Positions 49,486 to 56,047 of a stretch of DNA of 56,047 nucleotides are shown piece after piece (positions within the stretch are counted from its first letter, which is position 1; each line of letters starts with the position of its first letter). Source of the stretch: Corallochytrium limacisporum (taxonomy: Eukaryota > Opisthokonta); contig PDIP01000135.1 in NCBI GenBank assembly GCA_002811645.1, positions 1 through 56,047 on the forward strand, given 5' to 3'. Position numbers and translations under genes: made by a program. Below the pieces are notes generated by a model. It did not search any database, was not told the DNA's origin, and worked only from the letters and a program-made list of their open reading frames with translations.

Positions 49486-50391
49486 ATTTCTCTACGAGAT
49501 TGTACAAAGCGATCTAATTCGTGTTGACACACTCTTTTTGACTTTCGCACAAGAGTACTTCTTGCAAGAGCTTTACTGTCGACGCTTACATTGTCACGGT
49601 AAAGGCAGACTTGTGTTCTTTCACTTTCCACTTAGAATGTGATTAAGCTAAACAAGAATATTTTAGCCTTGTTAATAACCTAGAACAGCCTTCGAATAAA
49701 TAGCATAACAGTTCTCCTCCTTTTCTTCCCTGCAGGCGTGGAGCCGCTTTACCAAGCTGGGGAGATGTGGTAGGCGCAGTACTCCCGGGCTCTCTTGAGC
49801 AAGGTCCCGCGCAGAAAGTGCGGAAACAGAGAGAAGAGGAGGGCGGGGTCAAGGGACCGGACATGTGAGGTGATTGCGGACCGCAGTAAATTTTCACGGC
49901 GAAATCGCGTTGGCGTATCAATTTTTCAGGGCGCCCCTACATTGGGGTGGCGGGGAGGGGCGCCGGGTCTGTTCCCTTCATGATGAAGTACAGCACCTTG
50001 AAAGTCACAACAACTATGTAGAAATGTTCACTGAGTTCCTGGGGGGGGGGTGGGGGATCGAGGCGCCATTTTTTCTTGCCTTTTCCAGTGTCGCATTTTC
50101 GCTGTAGTCCAGTGCAGGCTAAAGTGAATAGAAAAAATACAGACAGGGAGCGCGATATGAAAAAGCCACAACAACGGCGTTCAGGAGCTTGTTGGGGACA
50201 TTTAGTATCATAGACTTCCCCCTGGTGATATAGTACTATCCTCTGAGTTGAATGTACCACGCACAGCATGTCTTCATCATTGTAATGGTGTGGGTGGGGT
50301 GAAGGTAGAAAAAAGGGGACCAAAGGAGCGTGTGACTGTCAAATAGTGCGATAATATTACAAGCATTTATGATACAGCTGAGGTATACATC
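49486..50391. promoter_or_regulatory. Divergent promoter region CNOT3/SDR
   Basis: 906 bp. The CNOT3-proximal 250 bp are AT-rich. Around 49730-49990 the sequence is GC-rich, and G10-T-G5 lies at 50041-50056. The last 150 bp before the dehydrogenase start are AT-rich. No gene seen. Confidence 0.45.
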
Positions 50392-51207
50392 ATGGGTCGG
50401 CTCGACGGGAAGATTGCAATCGTTACCGGAGGTGCTTCTGGCATTGGACAGGAGTCTTCCATCCTGTTCGCCCGCGAAGGTGCCAAGGTTGTCATTACTG
50501 ATGTGAATGAAAGCAGTGGAGAGACACTGGCCGATCGGATTAACTCTGGCGGTATTGGAGAGTGTAAGTTCTTCAAGTGTGATGTGAGCAAGGAAGCTGA
50601 AGTGGCCGCACTTGTGAAATTCGCCGAGGACACCTACGGAGGACTGCACATCATCTTCAATAACGCGGGAATCATGCATCCCGACGATGGAGATATTATG
50701 GAGACTACAGACAAGATCTGGGACCTGACCATGGACATTAACGTCAAAGGGGTGTGGTACGGCTGCAAGCATGCTATTCCGGCAATGAAGCGGTCAGGCG
50801 GCGGATCTGTCATCAATACTGCCAGCTTTGTAGCCAGCCTTGGTGCAGCCACTTCCCAGAGCGCCTACACTGCTTCTAAAGGTGCAGTCCTGGCAATGTC
50901 ACGTGAGATCGCCGTCTGCTACGCTCGTGAAGGCATTCGGGTCAATACCATCTCCCCCGGTCCTCTGCAGACCCCACTGCTCATGGAGTTTCTAAACACA
51001 GAAGAAAAGCAGCAGCGTCGTCTGGTGCACAACCCTATGGGACGCTTCGGATTTGCCCGGGAGATTGCTTACACCGCCCTGTTCCTGGCGAGCAATGAGG
51101 CGTCCTATGTCACCGGTGCAGACTACAAAGTTGACGGTGGCGTGGGTTGTGCCTATGTGACCCCAGAGGGTGCGCCAAACGCTCCCCCGGTTCCGGAGCT
51201 GCTGTAA
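50392..51207 (+). CDS. Short-chain dehydrogenase/reductase, NAD type
   Basis: 271 residues from ATG 50392. A classical SDR with every key element: TGGASGIG (12-19) in the Rossmann turn, Asp37 at the end of the second beta strand (favouring NAD(H) over NADP(H)), NNAG (90-93), catalytic Ser145, Tyr159 and Lys163 in YTASK, and Asn117. It continues with PGPLQTPL, typical of the PG motif, and ends in a short extra tail (PEGAPNAPPVPELL) beyond the usual VDGG. Substrate cannot be told; steroid, sugar alcohol, alcohol and 3-oxoacyl reductases share this core. Intact and intron-free like its neighbours, so transfer cannot be argued from composition alone. AATAAA lies 38 bp after the stop. Confidence 0.9.
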   Translation: MGRLDGKIAIVTGGASGIGQESSILFAREGAKVVITDVNESSGETLADRINSGGIGECKFFKCDVSKEAEVAALVKFAEDTYGGLHIIFNNAGIMHPDDGDIMETTDKIWDLTMDINVKGVWYGCKHAIPAMKRSGGGSVINTASFVASLGAATSQSAYTASKGAVLAMSREIAVCYAREGIRVNTISPGPLQTPLLMEFLNTEEKQQRRLVHNPMGRFGFAREIAYTALFLASNEASYVTGADYKVDGGVGCAYVTPEGAPNAPPVPELL

Positions 51208-51245
51208 GGTGGGATGACACGAAGGATTGTGATGTGTATTTGCTG

Positions 51246-51251
51246 AATAAA
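51246..51251 (+). terminator. Poly(A) signal AATAAA for the dehydrogenase
   Basis: Canonical hexamer 38 bp after the stop codon, in the 122-bp convergent gap before the EXO84 stop. Confidence 0.55.
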
Positions 51252-51329
51252 CTACATGGAATCCTTCGTTTTCTGTCAAGTTCCGGCCCCGTCCGTCGGA
51301 ACTTGGTTCCTTTGATCTGTAGGTCAACT

Positions 51330-53462
51330 TTACACTTCCACTTCGAAGTCTGTGTCAATGTCTTCTTGGAGCTTCTTCTGGGCAATTTGGAGTGGTTCGA
51401 CATCGTAGCCAGCTGACTCGAGAGTCTGGATGGCACGGGAAGTAAATCCTTGAACAATTGAGGTGCAGGTGGTAATCGCACCGTACTGTCCCTCGTCTGT
51501 CAGAGTTTTGCTCACCTTTAGAGTGACGTCCAAATACATTTCCACAAGTTCCACCACATTCTTGACCACCAACCGCTTAGGGACATACCCCATGACCTTA
51601 ATACAGTTCAGAATGTACCGATAGCATGCCTGAGAAACCACAACACCGCTTTTGGTCATTGGTTCATCTTCATCGTCGATCTGACGGGTGCGCTGCAGGA
51701 TCCAATCCTCATTGTCGAGCGCTGCACGGATTTGCATTTTGATCCGGTTGTAATCCTTTTCTATCATCTCTGTGACTTCCTGAGCTAACATGCGAGCCAA
51801 TACAAAACGAACGTCAATACCAATCTGTCTCAGGCGGTCACAGTGTGTGGAAATAATGTCAACGCATTCGGAGACGATATCTACAGACACTCCACTGAAC
51901 AGCTGCGCACTGATCATTTCAATGAATTTTTCCATTTCGTGCATTGTCCAGACCATGAAACTGGACCGGCTCTTCCTGTCGTTGAAGATTTCCATCATTT
52001 CTTCCGCTGTCTGCTTAATATTTGTAAAGAATATGCGGGCAAACTTAATGACGTAGCTGTCGATTGATCCCTCAACCTTGACTGTCCGGAACTGACGCCG
52101 CAAATTCTCCGATCGATTGTTCAGAAACAGCATGCCGGCCATATGAGACTTGTTTAGTTCAATGAGCAGCATGGTTCGTTGGTGAAGCATGTCCAGACCG
52201 ATTTGTGGTTTCTTTAAATCTTCAATGATGCGGTCGATTAAGGACTTTTCGCGATTGTTGACCACGCGATGCATTTGATCCACAGCACTATCTTGGACGT
52301 TTAGATTCTCAAGATATGCTCGGGTTTTTTGAATCAGTCGCACGGCCAGGTGGAAGTCCCGCTGTGCAATGTACGTGTCCAAGTCATCAGGCATGTCTCT
52401 CAGCCATTCCGCATTCAATTCCTCGATGTTTCCAGTCTGGATGGCGGTATTGATGGTCTCATCCATCATCATGGCATAGTCCATGGACTCATCGAGGATG
52501 CCCGAGGTATCGTCTGATCCACGACTTTCCGATTTGGTTTCAGCTGCCTGGCGTTGTTGCTTCAGGATCTGCTCAGTCATGTTAAATCCTTCCATCCACT
52601 GCGCTTTGATCATTTCATTCCTCGCCTGGACCAGCAGATTCTGGGGAAATTTCAGAATTTGAATAGCGTTTCGCGTCTGCTCGTTGTTTTTTACATTAAT
52701 CACGGCCAGTCCACCAAGCTCTAGGTACCGCTCAAGATACCATTCGGATTGTGAGGATGCAGCCGACAGATCAGTCATGCTACCCTTCTTCTTGCTTGTG
52801 TCCATAGGATCCCGTCTTCGCGAGCTGCTCGCAATAAAAAGGCAGAGATTGGACAGTAGAAGCCTGACATGGCTTTTCTTCTCGTAAGTCTCCAGATCGA
52901 ACTCCTCGAAGACGTCATCAAGGAGTAGGTAGTGTGGTGTTCCTTTGTGCCTCCGGCTGAACAGTTGCAGATCCTCCACCAAGGTCATATCCAGGTCCAT
53001 TTCTCCCAACGCGTTATCGAGCATGTCTGAATGTTTCTCTACGTTTACTCCCATAATGCCAGAGTTAAGAGTTCTACCATCCGCTCCAACGCCGGTAGAT
53101 GAAGAAAATGCCATCAATCCTTGCATAGCATTCTGGCCAGCAGTCATTAGTCCGCGCAATTCATTAACTTCCGACTCCAGGCGCCCAATCTGTTGCGACG
53201 TCTGTATGAACAACGGGTAATTTCGATAAACACTTTCCTTCAGTTCACTGATGAGATGTCGGGAGCTTTTCAATAGTGTAGTCCTCTGATTCTTCAGCTG
53301 GTCCACAGCACTTGTTTGTCCCAGCACTGACCGAATGTATTCATCCGACTTAAAGGAGTCTGTTGCAAATTGCTTTGCGCTAGTAGGGATTGTAGGTAGC
53401 GACACTTCAAATCCCTCGTGGTCATTCTGACCCAAGTCTCCGAGGCCCTGCATAAGGTCCAT
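51330..53462 (-). CDS. EXOC8: Exocyst complex component EXO84/EXOC8
   Basis: 710 residues (human 725), ATG 53462, stop TAA. The N-terminal Vps51/Exo84-type coiled-coil region (about 35-130) contains the family pattern SVYRNYPLFIQTSQQIGRLESEVNELR. The PH domain (about 165-300) has YLLLDDVFEEFD, LFIASSSRRRD and LEGLAVINVKNN-like ELGGLAVINVK with QILKFPQNLLVQA. The C-terminal helical CATCHR domain (about 345-700) starts with WLRDMPDDLDTYIAQRDFHLAVRLI, a strong EXO84 match. It tethers secretory vesicles at the plasma membrane. No other exocyst genes are in the window. Confidence 0.94.
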   Translation of the reverse strand: MDLMQGLGDLGQNDHEGFEVSLPTIPTSAKQFATDSFKSDEYIRSVLGQTSAVDQLKNQRTTLLKSSRHLISELKESVYRNYPLFIQTSQQIGRLESEVNELRGLMTAGQNAMQGLMAFSSSTGVGADGRTLNSGIMGVNVEKHSDMLDNALGEMDLDMTLVEDLQLFSRRHKGTPHYLLLDDVFEEFDLETYEKKSHVRLLLSNLCLFIASSSRRRDPMDTSKKKGSMTDLSAASSQSEWYLERYLELGGLAVINVKNNEQTRNAIQILKFPQNLLVQARNEMIKAQWMEGFNMTEQILKQQRQAAETKSESRGSDDTSGILDESMDYAMMMDETINTAIQTGNIEELNAEWLRDMPDDLDTYIAQRDFHLAVRLIQKTRAYLENLNVQDSAVDQMHRVVNNREKSLIDRIIEDLKKPQIGLDMLHQRTMLLIELNKSHMAGMLFLNNRSENLRRQFRTVKVEGSIDSYVIKFARIFFTNIKQTAEEMMEIFNDRKSRSSFMVWTMHEMEKFIEMISAQLFSGVSVDIVSECVDIISTHCDRLRQIGIDVRFVLARMLAQEVTEMIEKDYNRIKMQIRAALDNEDWILQRTRQIDDEDEPMTKSGVVVSQACYRYILNCIKVMGYVPKRLVVKNVVELVEMYLDVTLKVSKTLTDEGQYGAITTCTSIVQGFTSRAIQTLESAGYDVEPLQIAQKKLQEDIDTDFEVEV

Positions 53463-54278
53463 TTTGAGTGTTGGTGGTCTTGAGTGAGAGCTTTGATGAA
53501 TTGCACCTACATTATCTCCCGCTTATGACCGACCGCGTCTTAACCGCTTGAAACAAAGCAAGTGCAACCTGCGGGCGCTACGGAAAGCTCTGTTACATAG
53601 CTTTCCAGAGCAAAGAATTCATAGAAATGAATACTAACTTCAGCCAATTGGTGTGCTCTCCCAGTTGGTTACAGTTCGGGATTGCGTCGGGACGCTGCTT
53701 AGCTTTCCAATGTTGTCCCTCTTGGAGGGACTCCCCGGGGGGAGGTCACTTAGGGAAAAGGAGAGCAAGGGGCGGGGGGGAAGGCCCCCTTGCGAGTAGC
53801 ATCATAGGCGACTTGGCAAGTTAGGGAGTTCACGGGGCATCACATTGGCAATGGATATGCGCTGCCATGGGAAAAAGTACACGGAAAGTGGTCAATGGAG
53901 ATTGTGAAACATGTTCTATTGTTACTATACTTGACTATGCCCACAATCGCAGTAGTAAATGGGGGTTAAAAGGTTGCGCTTTCAACTCCGCTACGGGATG
54001 ATGTGACATTGATTTGTGATTATATATGCAGTCCTACAGAGCGCTAACAGCAAGGAAGTTGAGAAGGGAAGTGGAGAGAAGCAATTAAGGCAATGATCAG
54101 AACCTCTCTCGTGACTCGACAGCGATATCATTTACGCAATCACAGAAGGCCTCTCAATCGAATGACCTTCCCACTGTTACTAACCCCGTTGCAATTCCTC
54201 CGCGTTCTGTCTTGTTTGGGTTGTGGAAATGTGTGCACAACCGATGCCTCAAAATGTATGCGTCCCTCCCCAAGTGAG
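53463..54278. other. Intergenic region between G3BP 3' end and EXO84 5' end
   Basis: 816 bp on the 5' side of EXO84 and the 3' side of G3BP. A G/C island at 53715-53795 contains a perfect 7-bp hairpin (GTCCCTC-TTG-GAGGGAC, 53715-53731), CCCCGGGGGG and G7. The G3BP-proximal part holds a pyrimidine-rich stretch on the minus strand ending TTGCTGTTAG (54044), which resembles a 3' splice site. No gene seen. Confidence 0.5.
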
Positions 54279-55493
54279 CTACTTACGGGCTCCACCACGG
54301 CCAGCACCGCCACGGCCGCGCTGTCCAGAGCGACTGCTTGGGGGCCCGTCACGGGGTTTGCGGGCTTCAACCTTAACAAATCCAGAGGCGCACTGCACAC
54401 CGCCAGCGCCGATGGCAGCCTCCAGACCGGAAGCCTCTTCAAAGAAAACGAAACCATGACCACGCTCCCGGACATCGAGCTTACCGACTTTTCCGAATTG
54501 CAGCAGTTTCTGGTTCAGTTCCGTGGGGTCGGTACCGTTGGGGATCTGCGGCAGGTATGCACTGAGCTCGCTGGGGTATTTCACGTCAGTGTTGCCAATT
54601 ACAGTGGCAGGAGTGGCACCGGCATCCTTCTTCACAGCAGCGTCCTTCTTGTCCTCGTCCGCGGCAGCGGGGGCAGTGGAGGTGGCAGGGGCAGGCTTGG
54701 GCTTGGCCGGGGCGGATGTGGGTGCGGACGCAGGAGCGGCTGGCTTACCGCTACTTACAAGGTTGGCCCAGGAACGAGGACCCGCAGGCTGCTTTGGGGC
54801 TTCGGGCTCGGAGGCCTTGGCGGGAGCAGCGGGAGCAGCAGGAGCGGCTTTGGGAGCGGCAACCTTGGGCTTCTCTTCGACCTTGGCAATCTCAGCGGCC
54901 AGAGCCTCGGCCTTGGGGGCTTCAGCCTCTGTGGACATAGCGACCTTGGCCTCGGCCTTTTCAACCTTGACGGGGGCTGCGGGAGCAATTTTGGGGGCAT
55001 CCTTGCGGGGCCAGAAACGCAGGATGTCATTGACACATGCGTAACGGGCACCCTTGTCGCCGGTCATCGGCTCCAGCACGAAAGTCTGAGCAAAATCACC
55101 CGCAAGCTTATCAGCAGTCCACATCCAACCGGTCACCAGTACAACAATGTTTGAGCCAGTGTGCTGGGTGTCGATGCTGATGATTTTGACCTTAGCCTTC
55201 TCAAGCTTGAGATCAGAGATCAGCTGAGAGACCTCAGTCTCACCGTTGGCCTTCAGGACCTGACCAAAGACGAATCCACGGCTCACCTGAGCCGAAGCAT
55301 TGTAGAAGCGGGGTAAGTCAGCCGGGCTGCTGTGCAGACGCATGTAGTACTGCTGCACAAAGGCGTATGCGACCTCATCGGATGTACTCATGGCGCTAAT
55401 TCCGTTCTCCAAGACGATTTCACCGTTGGCCTTTGCTCTGGTCTTCTGAGACGCACTGTTCACAGCGTCACTCACGGGAGCTACCGAAGGCAT
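54279..55493 (-). CDS. G3BP1: G3BP-like NTF2/RRM stress-granule RNA-binding protein
   Basis: 404 residues, ATG 55493; an internal Met35 is an alternative start just before the NTF2 domain. NTF2-like domain about 38-155: AYAFVQQYYMRLHSSPADLPRFY, then TGWMWTADK, DFAQTFVLEP and YACVNDILRFW, matching the G3BP/Bre5 family. A long Ala/Pro/Lys/Glu linker follows (about 160-300) with a SWANLV segment typical of the family. The RRM (about 300-380) has KLDVRERGHGFVFFEEASGLEAAI as RNP1 region. A short RG-rich tail ends GGARK. Family role: cytoplasmic mRNA binding and stress-granule assembly, or with deubiquitinases in fungi. The start is preceded by a strong acceptor-like TCGTTTCAG and the stop overlaps GTAAGT, so introns in the UTRs or a different C-terminus are possible. 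Large antisense open frames over it are shadows. Confidence 0.9.
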   Translation of the reverse strand: MPSVAPVSDAVNSASQKTRAKANGEIVLENGISAMSTSDEVAYAFVQQYYMRLHSSPADLPRFYNASAQVSRGFVFGQVLKANGETEVSQLISDLKLEKAKVKIISIDTQHTGSNIVVLVTGWMWTADKLAGDFAQTFVLEPMTGDKGARYACVNDILRFWPRKDAPKIAPAAPVKVEKAEAKVAMSTEAEAPKAEALAAEIAKVEEKPKVAAPKAAPAAPAAPAKASEPEAPKQPAGPRSWANLVSSGKPAAPASAPTSAPAKPKPAPATSTAPAAADEDKKDAAVKKDAGATPATVIGNTDVKYPSELSAYLPQIPNGTDPTELNQKLLQFGKVGKLDVRERGHGFVFFEEASGLEAAIGAGGVQCASGFVKVEARKPRDGPPSSRSGQRGRGGAGRGGARK

Positions 55494-56047
55494 GAATGCG
55501 TTCCTGAAACGAAAGAGAGTAAGATGTAATGGAGCCCGGTCCTTATATTACACCCTTACAAAAAGGTATTGTGACAGGGCAAATAGACACTACCACTACG
55601 CACAATGCCTGATCGTGGACAATGAGAGGAGTTGTCAGATTCAGCCGTGGATATAGAACCTTCCCTGTATCGCGTACCTTTCCTGAAATGTGATTCATTG
55701 CGCACGTTTTATTCATCAATAATGTTGTGTCCACCGAAGACTGCTTCGGTTGCAATTTGGTCCACACGACTGAAACCGACCGAACGTGCTTCACATGTCA
55801 CCAGAAATGTATCTTGTATCATTGGTGTAAAAACTTTTGGTTGCAGAGATTGAACAGTAGCAAAAGGGAAAACAGAGCCGGCAGAGCAAGCAGGAGCCTC
55901 AGGTACATAGAGCCACCCACACGCAGAAGCCTACGGTTGCTCCGTTGTTGGCTGGCATCCCCTACTGCTGCGGTGTAGGCTGGTACCGGAAGGGTGCCAT
56001 CAGAAAGAGATATGGTTGCGAGAGTCTTGGGGGGGGGGGGTGGGGGG
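55494..56047. promoter_or_regulatory. G3BP upstream region
   Basis: 554 bp to the window edge. On the minus strand a pyrimidine tract and CAG end 10 bp before the ATG (acceptor boundary at 55504), with a donor-like GTAAGG 56 nt further upstream. Together they suggest a short 5'-UTR intron. The window ends in G11-T-G6 (56030-56047), again a 5'-side G island. Confidence 0.4.

Noticed and set aside
50392-51207. Recent bacterial transfer of the SDR gene
   Set aside because: The SDR family is universal, and codon use and flanks look like the neighbours; nothing in the window supports recent transfer.
54093-55154. A 353-codon open frame on the plus strand, Gly/Ser/Leu-rich
   Set aside because: It lies antisense to the G3BP gene and its Gly-rich composition is the complement of the Ala/Pro/Lys linker. 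No domain is visible.
1-56047. tRNA, rRNA or spliceosomal snRNA genes
   Set aside because: I scanned gaps by eye for B-box-like and snRNA core sequences; isolated GGTTCGA-like strings (for example near 35310 and 45350) lacked foldable acceptor stems.

Overview
This is a eukaryotic nuclear segment, probably from a unicellular organism with a compact, nearly intron-free genome. I call 24 protein-coding genes. Together they fill about two thirds of the 56 kb, and each reads as one uninterrupted frame. All three stop codons are used as stops (TAA 8, TAG 5, TGA 11), so the code is standard. Several starts have good Kozak contexts, for example GCCACCATGG at the eL18 gene. The gene set (animal/fungal-type glutamate-cysteine ligase, CERT-like PH-FFAT-START protein, KIF21-type kinesin, LYAR, CCDC43, KHDC4, G3BP, CNOT3) looks opisthokont-like, for example a protist relative of animals. 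That is an inference; no rRNA or marker phylogeny is available here. I saw no tRNA, rRNA, snRNA, transposon or CRISPR array.

Layout. 0-7.5 kb: orphan nuclear-looking protein, Nnf1/PMF1-like coiled-coil protein, KHDC4-like KH protein, LYAR and a small membrane protein ending in a W-rich hexapeptide repeat. 7.5-16 kb: cyclase-associated protein, glutamate-cysteine ligase, and a two-domain arginine deiminase/CtlX fusion. 16-18 kb: long gene-free stretch with microsatellites, G/C runs and an assembly gap. 18-29 kb: Dbp10/DDX54 helicase, TPX2-like protein, PRPF6, SDF2 and ribosomal protein eL18. 29-31.4 kb: second long gene-free stretch with a second gap. 31-39 kb: CERT-like protein, CDC23/APC8, mitochondrial-type SerRS and a helical-repeat orphan. 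39-56 kb: CCDC43, KIF21-type kinesin, NT5DC-type HAD protein, CNOT3, an NAD-type short-chain dehydrogenase, EXO84/EXOC8 and G3BP.

The genes are housekeeping functions from unrelated pathways: 60S ribosome biogenesis, splicing, mitosis, secretion, mRNA turnover and thiol/arginine metabolism. They do not form a functional cluster. Neighbours are mostly arranged divergent/convergent. Convergent gaps are tiny (18-516 bp) and clean. Gaps holding gene 5' ends are long and nearly always carry runs of 6 to 15 G or C, often with CT/CA microsatellites.

The most interesting items are the arginine deiminase-CtlX fusion, which could convert arginine to ornithine in one polypeptide, and the confinement of G/C homopolymer islands to promoter-side gaps. 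Next are the TPX2-like Aurora-binding motif, the (W-x-F-x-E) repeat protein, and scattered splice-like signals that may mark the few introns.
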